From: Sporosarcina sp.
Lineage (GTDB): Bacteria; Bacillota; Bacilli; Bacillales_A; Planococcaceae
Reading direction: 5' to 3'
Length of the DNA: 9,089 nucleotides
Assembly: GCA_029263945.1 (NCBI GenBank)
Contig: JARIDM010000169.1
Location: 1 to 9,089, forward strand
Shown here: positions 1 through 6,483 of the stretch, one piece after another
How the letters are laid out: each line of letters begins with the position of its first letter
Position numbering within the stretch: the stretch's first letter is position 1
Position numbers and translations under genes: made by a program
The notes under the pieces: generated by a model
Database searches by the model: none
What the model was told of the DNA's origin: nothing
The model's input: only the letters and a program-made list of their open reading frames with translations

Positions 1-1
1 T

Positions 2-829
2 CATAAAAGTTATACAAAGGCCGCGGAACATTCTTACCACTCACAACCTTCGTTAAGTAAAGCAGTTAAGAAGCTAGAAGAGGAATTAGATGTTGTGCTA
101 TTTAATCGCACAAAGAAGCAAATGCAATTAACCGATGCGGGAGAAGTTGTTTATCAACAAGGCAGAAAGGCCCTCACGGCGTTAGAAGAACTTCCCCTGT
201 TGTTAGACGAACTAAAAGACGTCGCAACAGGGCTTATTAAAATTGGGATGCCTCCGCTCATAGGCACACTCTTCTTTCCGAAGATTGCAAGAGACCTTCA
301 TATAAAATCACCGAACGTGAAGATTGAGCTTTATGAGTTAGGTGCGAAAGTTGTAGAGAATTTAGTACAAAATGGAGACATAAACGCTGGGATTGTTGTC
401 TTGCCAACCGACGATTCCCTTTTCAATGTCCATTCCTTTATCTCCGATGAATTTTTTGTATTCGTTCATAAAGAGCACCTGCTGGCAAAACGAAAAGACC
501 TAACATTAGAGGATTTAAAAGAGGAAGAGTTTATTTTATTTTCAAAAGAATTTACGCTACACAATTACATTATCAGTGCCTGTCGTGAAGCGGGTTTTAA
601 CCCAACAATTTCATATGAAAGTTCGCAATGGGATCTAATCGTTGAACTCGTAGCCTCCCGTCTTGGAATTGCTTTGCTTCCTCAATCGATTTTCGACAAA
701 CAAAACAACGAAAATATTGTTATGGTGCCTCTGCAAGCGCCGCCTTTACTTTGGCACCTCGGAATTATCACGAAAAAGGATGGGTATCAGTCGTTTGCGC
801 TCAAGAAGTTCATGGATACGTTTAGCTAA
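2..829 (+). CDS. LysR-family transcriptional regulator, CidR/YwbI-like (5' end outside window)
   Basis: DNA-binding regulator of the LysR family. The frame is open from the first bases of the window. It reads through the second half of the winged helix-turn-helix (KAAEHSYHSQPSLSKAVKKL, then LEEELDVVLFNRT and LTDAGEVVYQQG), so the gene starts upstream. A GTG at 95 lies inside the DNA-binding domain and is not a real start. After a linker helix comes the periplasmic-binding-protein-like effector domain, from about GLIKIGMPPLIGTLFFPKIA to the end. The stretch PNVKIELYELGAKVVENL resembles what I recall of Bacillus YwbI/CidR, which activates the cidAB holin-like genes; this subfamily assignment is from memory. 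Members are usually about 290-300 residues, so roughly 20 are missing. The gene lies 155 bp before bpsA on the same strand. LysR targets are often divergent neighbours, which here would lie outside the window, so control of bpsA is possible but unproven. Confidence 0.9.
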   Translation, partial: HKSYTKAAEHSYHSQPSLSKAVKKLEEELDVVLFNRTKKQMQLTDAGEVVYQQGRKALTALEELPLLLDELKDVATGLIKIGMPPLIGTLFFPKIARDLHIKSPNVKIELYELGAKVVENLVQNGDINAGIVVLPTDDSLFNVHSFISDEFFVFVHKEHLLAKRKDLTLEDLKEEEFILFSKEFTLHNYIISACREAGFNPTISYESSQWDLIVELVASRLGIALLPQSIFDKQNNENIVMVPLQAPPLLWHLGIITKKDGYQSFALKKFMDTFS

Positions 830-908
830 CTACTGGTCTAGGGTAACGAAAGATAATATTCAAGTTTAATTTTGCGTAAAGAATTGAAATTGATGAATGG
901 CCCACGAG

Positions 909-925
909 AAAGTTTCATAAACTTT
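909..925. promoter_or_regulatory. Perfect inverted repeat upstream of bpsA, candidate operator
   Basis: AAAGTTT-CAT-AAACTTT is a perfect 7-bp inverted repeat with a 3-bp centre, 59 bp before the bpsA start codon. It overlaps the -10 position of a weak candidate sigma-A promoter: TTGATG at 890-895, a 17-bp spacer, TTTCAT at 913-918. That position suits a repressor or activator site. The promoter match is poor and the operator role is inferred from position alone. Confidence 0.3.
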
Positions 926-984
926 AGGAGTTACTAAACGAATAACAATTGCTGCATTTACCCAAATGATAACGGAGGTATAGT

Positions 985-2055
985 ATGCCAAAAGTTTTAG
1001 CTGTAAGTACAGTGAAGCCCCCTCATGAAATTAAACAACAACAAGCAGTTGCGTTAACACGTTCCTTGTTTAGTGAACGCTTCAAAGGGATCGAACGATT
1101 GTTACGTGTTTTTGATAACGGGGATATTGAAACGCGCAACCTTTCTATGCCCATCGAATGGTTTGAACAAGCACATGATTTTGAAGAACGCAATCAGTTA
1201 TACATTGACCACGCGGTTACTTACGGTGTACAAGCGGTTGAAAGTTGTCTTAAAAATGCACCAAGTGCGATCACCGCAAGCGATATTGATGCGATTTTTT
1301 ACATTTCCAGTAGTGGAATTGCAACCCCTAGTATTGAAGCACGGATAATGAACGCCTTACCCTTTCGCGATGATACGAAAAGGATACCGATTTGGGGACT
1401 TGGCTGTGCTGGGGGTGCCGCTGGACTTAGCCGCGCGTATGAATATTGCCTGGCATATCCAAAAGCCAATGTCCTTGTCCTTGCAGTCGAGCTCTGTAGC
1501 CTTACTTTTCAAAAAGATGATTACTCGAAAAGTAATCTCGTCGGTGCTTCCTTATTCGCTGACGGCATTGCTTGTACGTTAGTTACTGGTGCGCAATCTC
1601 ACATAAAGACTGCGCAACCTATGCCTCGAATCATTGGCACAGCTTCGAAATTCATGCCAAACTCAGAAGATGTGATGGGGTGGGATGTTAAGAATAACGG
1701 CTTACATGTCATTTTTTCCAAAAGCATTCCCGCCATCATTACGGAATGGCTCGGTCCAGTTGTTCATGATTTTTTAAACAAACATGAGCTAACGCAAACA
1801 GACATCGCTCATTTTGTTGCGCATCCAGGCGGTAAAAAAATACTGACAGCGTACGAAGAAACCTTAGATTTTGATGAAACAAAAACAAAGATGTCTAGAG
1901 ATACGTTAAGAGAACATGGCAATATGTCTTCGCCTACAATTCTATATGTATTGAAGCGATACATGGAAAATAAGCCAGTTGCTGGTGATTACGGTTTAAT
2001 GGCGGCGCTTGGCCCAGGTTTTTGCGGGGAATTGCTGTTATTGAAATGGGAATGA
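985..2055 (+). CDS. bpsA: Type III polyketide synthase (alkylpyrone synthase, chalcone-synthase-like)
   Basis: Cytosolic homodimeric type III polyketide synthase. It extends an acyl-CoA starter with malonyl-CoA units and cyclises the chain; the Bacillus homologue BpsA makes alkylpyrones and some alkylresorcinols. At 356 residues it has normal length. All three catalytic residues are visible: Cys141 in WGLGCAGGAAGLSRA, His280 in FVAHPGGKK and Asn313 in EHGNMSSPTILYVL. The C-terminal glycine loop LGPGFCGELLLLKW closes the thiolase fold. The start is fixed by a strong site, AACGGAGG, a few bases before the ATG. bpsB follows 12 bp later on the same strand, so the two are almost certainly cotranscribed. 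Regulation may involve the upstream LysR gene or the inverted repeat at 909-925. The family call is firm; the exact starter unit and product cannot be read from sequence. Confidence 0.96.
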   Translation: MPKVLAVSTVKPPHEIKQQQAVALTRSLFSERFKGIERLLRVFDNGDIETRNLSMPIEWFEQAHDFEERNQLYIDHAVTYGVQAVESCLKNAPSAITASDIDAIFYISSSGIATPSIEARIMNALPFRDDTKRIPIWGLGCAGGAAGLSRAYEYCLAYPKANVLVLAVELCSLTFQKDDYSKSNLVGASLFADGIACTLVTGAQSHIKTAQPMPRIIGTASKFMPNSEDVMGWDVKNNGLHVIFSKSIPAIITEWLGPVVHDFLNKHELTQTDIAHFVAHPGGKKILTAYEETLDFDETKTKMSRDTLREHGNMSSPTILYVLKRYMENKPVAGDYGLMAALGPGFCGELLLLKWE

Positions 2056-2067
2056 GGACGTTCTATC

Positions 2068-2598
2068 ATGGTTTTTATTCTTATTATGTCTGCCGTCATT
2101 GTACAGCGACTTGTTGAACTCGTTATTGCGAAACGAAATGAAAAATGGATGATGCGTCAAGGCGCTTTTGAGGTTGGCAAAGCGCATTATCCACTCATGG
2201 TCATGATGCATACAGCTTTTTTCCTCTCCCTACTCCTCGAATATGTGTATAGGGGGTTAGGATTCTCTAAACTAGGCATCTACTTTTTTATCCTGTTTGC
2301 ACTCACACAAGTCGCTAGAATTTGGTGTTTAACTTCACTCGGTAAGTTTTGGAATACAAAAATCATTATTTTACCTGGCGCCGAAGTGGTCAGTAAAGGG
2401 CCCTATCGATGGATTCGCCATCCAAATTACGTCATCGTCACCGTTGAATTGATCGTTCTTCCGCTCATGTTCAATGCAACCTACACAGCTGTCATTTTCT
2501 TTTTTCTCAACCTTTGGATGTTGTCTGTTCGAATTCCACTAGAGGAAAAAGCATTAAGAGAAGCCACAAATTATGTAGAGAAATTTAATTTAAAGTAA
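2068..2598 (+). CDS. bpsB: Isoprenylcysteine carboxyl methyltransferase family protein, alkylpyrone O-methyltransferase
   Basis: Integral-membrane SAM-dependent methyltransferase of the ICMT family, 176 residues. The diagnostic C-terminal half is intact: GPYRWIRHPNYV at 111-122 (cofactor-binding Arg-His-Pro) and RIPLEEKAL at 155-163, whose Glu pair is conserved in the family. About four or five hydrophobic segments are visible, near 1-18, 41-61, 69-88, 121-135 and 138-153. In Bacillus the equivalent gene next to bpsA encodes BpsB, reported to convert alkylpyrones to their methyl ethers. The 12-bp gap from bpsA and the ATGAGGA ribosome binding site, which overlaps the bpsA stop, support one operon. 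The start is the first ATG after that site. The substrate assignment rests on family and context, not on visible active-site features. Confidence 0.93.
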   Translation: MVFILIMSAVIVQRLVELVIAKRNEKWMMRQGAFEVGKAHYPLMVMMHTAFFLSLLLEYVYRGLGFSKLGIYFFILFALTQVARIWCLTSLGKFWNTKIIILPGAEVVSKGPYRWIRHPNYVIVTVELIVLPLMFNATYTAVIFFFLNLWMLSVRIPLEEKALREATNYVEKFNLK

Positions 2599-2612
2599 GT
2601 TAGTCAATTAGT

Positions 2613-2643
2613 GATAGCTATCTGTTTCAGTAGCTTGTATAAT
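2613..2643 (+). promoter_or_regulatory. Candidate promoter of the small membrane protein gene, with a 10-bp palindrome
   Basis: A consensus -10 box TATAAT lies at 2638-2643, about 50 bp before the start at 2694. No good -35 box sits 16-18 bp upstream. That position is instead occupied by the perfect palindrome GATAGCTATC (2613-2622), which could be an activator or repressor site. This suggests separate transcription from bpsAB, but is tentative. Confidence 0.3.
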
Positions 2644-2693
2644 TAACTCCCAATTCTAACTATGCTGACTTCCCATTTGAAAGGAGTAATCCC

Positions 2694-2966
2694 ATGAACA
2701 GAATGATTATTGGTGCAGCTTTTTTGCTATGTGGAACCCTCTTATTTTCAGCAATCTTAGTTGCGGGCGCCGTTTTTAGTACTGCATTAGACAGTTGGTC
2801 AGGCTCTAAACTGTGGTATGCCATCTTAGGAAACTCATATCCTGATGAAGGTATGCAAACAATGGGGCTCTCCTTTTTCTTCTATTTTTCAATTATCCTA
2901 TTTCTAATCGGCTTCATCATGCTACTTTGGGAGACAATTGTAAACACTTTCAATAAACTAGATTAA
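2694..2966 (+). CDS. Small two-helix membrane protein of unknown function
   Basis: I do not recognise this 90-residue protein. It is very hydrophobic, with one membrane segment at about residues 4-30 (IIGAAFLLCGTLLFSAILVA) and a second at about 58-82 (GLSFFFYFSIILFLIGFIML). Between them is a short loop with WSGSKLWYAILGNSYPDEGM that probably faces outside or lumenally. Coding status is supported by a strong AAGGAG site seven bases before the ATG, a candidate -10 box upstream, and a stop codon that runs straight into the shared terminator hairpin. The gene lies 95 bp after bpsB, so it may be an independent unit. There are no catalytic motifs. The first helix could be an uncleaved signal anchor; the Cys in LLCGT does not sit in a convincing lipobox. 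Confidence 0.75.
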   Translation: MNRMIIGAAFLLCGTLLFSAILVAGAVFSTALDSWSGSKLWYAILGNSYPDEGMQTMGLSFFFYFSIILFLIGFIMLLWETIVNTFNKLD

Positions 2967-3010
2967 AAAATCTCCGTCCCTTGCATAACCACAAGAGACA
3001 GAGATTTTTT
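2965..3010. terminator. Bidirectional Rho-independent terminator between convergent genes
   Basis: The arms at 2965-2983 and 2992-3010 form a 19-bp stem around the loop CATAACCA, with A6 on one side and T6 on the other. On the - strand the two imperfect positions become G-U wobbles, so the hairpin is complete for the gene ending at 3010. On the + strand they are C-A mismatches, and it still serves the gene ending at 2966. Both stop codons touch or overlap the stem. Confidence 0.9.
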
Positions 3011-3555
3011 CATTTCCAAACGGATAAATACTTTTTCTTATATTTTGAATCTCGTTCTAGTTCGATTAAGTTTAATGCTGTTTTTTTAATCGACTCATCC
3101 TCTAGTACATCATATAGATTACGTAACCCTTGGATCATATCAAACCGAATCAATGTATGATGTTTTTCTTCGTCGCCATTTCGGAATCGATTTTCGAAAT
3201 GGTCAATCACTAGGTTTTTCTGTTCTACCCCCGCCAAGCCCACTCGCCAGATTGCTTGAAGACTATGACGGGCGGTTACAAACTTGGGGTCTTTTGTGAC
3301 CCCCCATAAAATTTGAAAATCATCTATGATTCGCTTCTCAGGATCACTGATCGCCAAATTCGATAGAAACTGAGCTGCCCTAGCTCTCTTGTGGTTATCT
3401 TGATCAGTTAACCATGTTTTTAATTCATCCCAAACGTCATAGGCCCAGTTTACCTTCTCGTGAGTCGCCGAGATAATCTGTTGAAAGGCCTCATATTGAA
3501 GCGTTTTGTCCTTCGCTTCCAAATTCTTAAAATAAGCACTCATAACCGCGTCCAT
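3010..3555 (-). CDS. HEAT/ARM-repeat-like helical protein of unknown function
   Basis: A 181-residue all-helical soluble protein with no signal peptide. Paired amphipathic helices recur at about 35-40 residue spacing, for example VNWAYDVWDELKTWLTD then HKRARAAQFLSNLAIS, then PKFVTARHSLQAIWRVGLAG, then LIRFDMIQGLRNLYDVLED with SIKKTALNLIELE. This is the pattern of a HEAT or ARM-like solenoid that binds proteins or nucleic acid. The ATG at 3555 is chosen because GGAGGGTGA precedes it by the usual distance; the frame also contains a TTG 18 bases earlier, within that site. The gene begins 24 bp after the NhaC-family stop codon, so the two are probably cotranscribed under the Tyr T-box, ending at the hairpin 2965-3010. 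No function can be assigned from sequence; the repeat call is by pattern, not by profile. Confidence 0.85.
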   Translation of the reverse strand: MDAVMSAYFKNLEAKDKTLQYEAFQQIISATHEKVNWAYDVWDELKTWLTDQDNHKRARAAQFLSNLAISDPEKRIIDDFQILWGVTKDPKFVTARHSLQAIWRVGLAGVEQKNLVIDHFENRFRNGDEEKHHTLIRFDMIQGLRNLYDVLEDESIKKTALNLIELERDSKYKKKYLSVWK

Positions 3556-3579
3556 TTTTATCACCCTCCACAATAACGA

Positions 3580-4965
3580 TTAGGCCTTTTCCGTATACGT
3601 CAGTGTTTTCCCAAGGTAGCCAAACAAAACGGTTAAGATTGGGGACAACAAACAGAAGAATGCAAATGGTAAATACTCAACCGTACTAACCCCTAACACG
3701 CCTGCGATGAATATTCCACACACACTCCACGGAACAAGTGGATTCACTACGGTTCCCGCATCTTCCATCACGCGACTTAGGTTTTTATTCGCAAGTCCTA
3801 CTTTCTCATATTGCGATTGGAAAGCTTGCCCTGTTAATAAAATGGATAAATACTGTTCACCGATGAGCACGTTAATGCCAATCGCTGTCAGTGCTGAAGC
3901 CGCAATCACAGACGACACCTTCTTCAAAAGACTTTCAACTTTAGCCAGCAAGCATTGTACGATGCCGAGTGTAAATAGCAACCCACCCATACTCAGCGCC
4001 AACAAAACCAAGCCTACCGTAAACATCATACTATCCATACCGCCGCGTGTGAGTAAAAGGTCAATATCTTCAATGCCCGTTGATGACACAAATCCACCAA
4101 ACAAAATGCCAAATACTTCTGAAGCACTGTATACCTGATGGAAATAAGTAATGAGGACAGCACTTGCAGAGCTAATTGCCAGCGTCATCATCGCAGGGAT
4201 TTTCATAATCGACAAAATAATTAAGACAACGATTGGAATAACGCTATACCAGTGAATCATGCCTGTGCTCAGTAGCCCTTCTTGGAACACGGTAATTTTA
4301 TCTACATGCGTCAACGTAACTTTTGGGGATAACAAAGCAAAGCTGACGAGTGAAATGAGAAACGCTGGAATTGTTGTCCACCCCATATTACGAATATGTT
4401 CAAACAAATCCACGCCAACGATCGAAGAAGCTAAGTTTGTTGTATCGGAAAGTGGTGACATCTTATCTCCGAAAAATGCACCTGATACAATTGCACCCGC
4501 AGCGATTGCTAGCGACAAATCAAGTACACTTGCCATCCCAATAAAGGCAACGCCGATTGTTGCGACTGTTGTAAGTGAACTTCCAACTGAGATTCCAACA
4601 ACAGCTGTAACGACAAACACAATTGCAAAGAAAAAAGTAGGCGTGATCAACGTAAATCCTGCATAAATGAGTGATGGAATCGTACCACTCATGATCCAGC
4701 TACTGATTAGGATTCCGATAAAGAAGAAGAGGAAAACGGCACTCATTCCAGCCGACGCACCTTCTACTAATCCTTTTTCCAATTTACGATAGGAAACCTT
4801 TTTGAGCAGGCCATAACAAATTAACAGTAAAATAGAAAATAGAATTGGTAAATGCGGTACGGAGTCAAATTTAAGAATACTCACGTTAATCATGGCAATA
4901 ATAACCACAACCAATCCCAACGACTCAGCAACTGTAGGTGAAATAACGGATTTAATCTTGAACAT
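3580..4965 (-). CDS. nhaC: NhaC-family Na+/H+ antiporter-type transporter, T-box regulated (candidate tyrosine transporter)
   Basis: Polytopic inner-membrane secondary transporter of the NhaC group, 461 residues with about ten to twelve hydrophobic segments. Signature motifs are present: GISVGSSLTTVATIGVA (124-140), SGAFFGDKMSPLSDTTNLA (161-179) and, near the end, EDAGTVVNPLVPWSVCG (from about 401). The start is placed at 4965 because GAGAGGG sits before that ATG. The frame stays open up to 5091, but that part is the T-box leader, whose terminator and antiterminator would be 'translated'; it is not protein. NhaC relatives exchange Na+ for H+, malate/lactate, or other solutes. The UAC-specifier T-box directly upstream points to tyrosine or a related compound as cargo. 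Comparative-genomics work on T-boxes has, as I recall, proposed NhaC-type tyrosine transporters (TyrT/YheL group). The family call is firm; the substrate is inferred. The HEAT-repeat gene follows in the same unit. Confidence 0.93.
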   Translation of the reverse strand: MFKIKSVISPTVAESLGLVVVIIAMINVSILKFDSVPHLPILFSILLLICYGLLKKVSYRKLEKGLVEGASAGMSAVFLFFFIGILISSWIMSGTIPSLIYAGFTLITPTFFFAIVFVVTAVVGISVGSSLTTVATIGVAFIGMASVLDLSLAIAAGAIVSGAFFGDKMSPLSDTTNLASSIVGVDLFEHIRNMGWTTIPAFLISLVSFALLSPKVTLTHVDKITVFQEGLLSTGMIHWYSVIPIVVLIILSIMKIPAMMTLAISSASAVLITYFHQVYSASEVFGILFGGFVSSTGIEDIDLLLTRGGMDSMMFTVGLVLLALSMGGLLFTLGIVQCLLAKVESLLKKVSSVIAASALTAIGINVLIGEQYLSILLTGQAFQSQYEKVGLANKNLSRVMEDAGTVVNPLVPWSVCGIFIAGVLGVSTVEYLPFAFFCLLSPILTVLFGYLGKTLTYTEKA

Positions 4966-5002
4966 GCTGTAACCCTCTCTCTTTAGAACGATTTTTGAAT
5001 AC

Positions 5003-5040
5003 AAAAAAACCCTACCATCCCTTGAAAAGGGACGAAGAGT
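5003..5040 (-). terminator. Conditional terminator of the Tyr T-box
   Basis: The core stem GUCCCUU/AAGGGAU with loop UUC is extended by ACUCU-UC pairing to GG-U-AGGGU with one bulged U, and is followed by seven U residues (5009-5003). It competes with the antiterminator formed by the T-box at 5058-5044 and the CGUCCCU segment. It ends 37 bases before the transporter start codon. Confidence 0.85.
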
Positions 5041-5206
5041 TCTCCGCGTTACCACCCTAATTGATTGACCGTTTTTCACATGGTCATCCACTTCATTACA
5101 AAATGAGAGATACAGATGGTGTAATTCATATCGTTTGCTGCCTGAACTTTCACCAGCCGTTCAGTCTCTGTCGCTGCACACAAACATACTACTCAGTCAT
5201 CTTCTC
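5003..5206 (-). promoter_or_regulatory. T-box riboswitch, tyrosine (UAC) specifier
   Basis: tRNA-sensing leader RNA of the NhaC-family gene. Reading the - strand, Stem I starts at 5206 with GAGAAGATG pairing to CATCTGTATCTC. The AGTA-containing bulge (GAGTAGTA) follows, then a UGUUUG/CAAACG helix and an apical hairpin CUGAAC/GUUCAG. The specifier loop reads AUGAAUUACACC. In the usual GAA-N-codon-A arrangement the codon is UAC, at 5123-5121, which means tRNA-Tyr. A GACC/GGTC hairpin (Stem III) comes next. The T-box AGGGTGGTAACGCGG is at 5058-5044; its UGGU would pair with an ACCA acceptor end. The competing terminator ends at 5003. Uncharged tRNA-Tyr should stabilise the antiterminator and allow transcription of the transporter and HEAT genes. 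The one departure from consensus is UAACGCG where UACCGCG is usual. Confidence 0.93.
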
Positions 5207-5245
5207 AAGTTTTCTTTTTAAAAATATAAAATCTAGTTGATTAGA

Positions 5246-5273
5246 AGCTTACCATTTTAAGAAAAGAAGTCAA
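5246..5273 (-). promoter_or_regulatory. Candidate sigma-A promoter for the T-box-nhaC transcript
   Basis: TTGACT at 5273-5268 is a good -35 box. Sixteen bases later TAAGCT (5251-5246) keeps the first, second and last bases of the -10 consensus. Transcription would begin about 35 bases before Stem I. It lies immediately after the nuclease stop codon at 5281; no clear terminator separates the two, so read-through from upstream is also possible. Confidence 0.4.
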
Positions 5274-5280
5274 CCTTTTT

Positions 5281-5850
5281 TTAATGATTAAATCCACGAT
5301 TGGTTACATAACCTTGAATTGACCATATTCCTTTATCTACTGCTTTGGCTTTATTTTCAGCTTTTTTAAATAAATTAAGGTGCTTTGTATTTGGCTCGTA
5401 AATATAGGCCACCCTTGCCAATCCTTCTTCTAGCAATTTCTCTTGAACACTTTCACCGTCTATGTATAAATACGCAAGTAAACGACCATAATGATCTTCG
5501 CGGTCCCCCACATCGAATTCGATCTCTAGCTGACCACTATTTAGTAACTCATCATTTCGCTTCAACGCTTCTTCTGCAAAAGGCTGATTTTCTTCGGGTG
5601 AATCACTCGTTTCAGGCGTATCAATTAATAAATATCGAACTTTCCGCTCTTCCCCTTCGTACATAATACGAATCGTATCGCCGTCAAGTGTTCGCACAAA
5701 TTCAACAGGGATTAAGCCGTCACGACTGCTTTCGCCTAAGTCATCTTCTGGGAAAAGGAACCAAACTAACGCGATAACGATCGCTGCGATAATCGTCGTC
5801 AGCGTTGATTTACCTTTCCATTTTTGATTCGAACGTTCTTGCTTTTTCAT
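5281..5850 (-). CDS. Staphylococcal-nuclease-type thermonuclease with N-terminal membrane anchor
   Basis: Ca2+-dependent secreted or surface-anchored nuclease with the SNase fold, 189 residues. The N-terminus is basic (MKKQERSNQKWKGK) and followed by one hydrophobic segment at about 17-33. No clear signal-peptidase site follows, so an outward-facing anchored enzyme is likely. The catalytic set aligns with the spacing of Staphylococcus Nuc: Asp58 in LDGDTIRI, Arg72-Asp77-Glu80 in VRYLLIDTPET, and Arg123 in DHYGRLLAYLY. The gap from Asp58 to Arg72 (14) and from Arg72 to Glu80 (8) equals that between D21, R35 and E43 in Nuc. The C-terminal helical part ends with KGIWS, typical of YncB-like Bacillus nucleases. 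AAGGATG precedes the ATG. It lies 15 bp after the crcB remnant on the same strand. Likely roles are extracellular DNA degradation or nutrient recovery. Confidence 0.93.
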   Translation of the reverse strand: MKKQERSNQKWKGKSTLTTIIAAIVIALVWFLFPEDDLGESSRDGLIPVEFVRTLDGDTIRIMYEGEERKVRYLLIDTPETSDSPEENQPFAEEALKRNDELLNSGQLEIEFDVGDREDHYGRLLAYLYIDGESVQEKLLEEGLARVAYIYEPNTKHLNLFKKAENKAKAVDKGIWSIQGYVTNRGFNH

Positions 5851-5865
5851 ATCAATTCATCCTTT

Positions 5866-6063
5866 TTATATAAGTATGTAGCCAATCCATGCCAGTAAAA
5901 GTCCACCGCCATAGGTAATCACCGCGTAGCTGATGGCTTTCCTTTTCTCATGATGCCACAGCTCTATCAACTCTTTATGTAACGTAGAAAAAGTGGTCAG
6001 TGCACCTGCAAGTCCATCCCTAAAAGTTTGTACATGAGCACTCTTTCTCAAGTAATCCAGGTT
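5866..6063 (-). pseudogene. crcB: Remnant of CrcB/FluC fluoride channel (C-terminal half only)
   Basis: The readable part carries the diagnostic second half of a Fluc-type fluoride channel: GLAGALTTFSTLHKELIELW, then a last membrane helix ISYAVITYGGGLLLAWIGYI and the stop at 5866. The polar-track motif TTFST is intact. The whole family is about 110-130 residues. The first two membrane helices, with the conserved N-terminal glycine-rich and GTLxxN motifs, are absent. Upstream in the same frame there are stops at 6064-6066 and again a few codons earlier. The only ATG in frame with a plausible site (6195) gives 18 codons before another stop. A TTG at 6051 could start a 61-residue piece, but one and a half helices cannot make a channel. 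No fluoride riboswitch was found upstream. The call as a decayed crcB is firm on the motif; the extent of the lost part is uncertain. Confidence 0.75.
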
Positions 6064-6419
6064 TTAACATCAAGTTCTTTTTTGGATCTTGTCAAACTGA
6101 ATCGTTAACTGATGAATAACTAATGCTGTTATTTCACCCTAGCCAAATATACGATAAATAACAAATAAACCACCAACCAATTTTTTGTTATTCATGATTC
6201 CTTAGGATTAATCATAATGTTTGAAGCTATCAAGTCTATTTAGATACAAAAATACAATACTTAAAAAGTGGATTAGAATTATCTTTAATTCTACGATCTC
6301 TTTTAAATTTTTTGACCGAAATAGTATAACGGGCTATTCCTTTAAATTAACTTAACTTATATCCAAATAAGCGGGAGTTGACTAGTCCAAATTTATTTAT
6401 GCAATGCCAATAAAGTATA
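6064..6419. other. AT-rich gene-poor stretch
   Basis: No supportable gene on either strand. The left part (to about 6195) may be the degraded 5' end of crcB: a frame from ATG 6195 shares the crcB frame but has several stops, and its residues do not match the family well. A 7-bp inverted repeat AGAATTA/TAATTCT with a 4-base loop lies at 6275-6292 and has no U tract. A first copy of a TTGACTA repeat lies at 6378-6391. Confidence 0.5.
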
Positions 6420-6448
6420 TTGACTATTCGAAACCTTGTTGCTAGCAT
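6420..6448 (+). promoter_or_regulatory. Sigma-A-like promoter of the secreted-protein gene
   Basis: TTGACT (6420-6425), a 17-bp spacer, then TAGCAT (6443-6448) gives five of six and four of six consensus matches. It lies 36 bp before the start codon at 6484. The -35 region belongs to a near-repeat: TTGACTAGTCCAAA at 6378-6391 and TTGACTATTCGAAA at 6420-6433, 42 bp apart, which may be regulator sites. Confidence 0.5.
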
Positions 6449-6483
6449 GTAAATATAAATTAAGAAATTTTAAGGAGGATGTC

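Noticed and set aside
95..97. GTG as start of the LysR-family gene
   Set aside because: It falls within the helix-turn-helix domain, and the frame is open and homologous to the left edge of the window.
3556..3573. TTG start for the HEAT-like protein six codons upstream
   Set aside because: It lies inside the GGAGGGTGA ribosome binding site of the ATG at 3555.
3707..4666. Open frames of 143 and 135 codons on the + strand opposite the transporter
   Set aside because: They are shadows of the NhaC-family gene, with no ribosome binding sites and biased composition from hydrophobic codons read backwards.
4966..5091. N-terminal extension of the NhaC-family protein by 42 residues
   Set aside because: The extra part is the translated T-box sequence and terminator; a good ribosome binding site precedes the ATG at 4965 and the family starts there.
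6066..6400. Fluoride riboswitch upstream of the crcB remnant
   Set aside because: None of the conserved GGNGATGG, GCC or pseudoknot segments was found on the minus strand.
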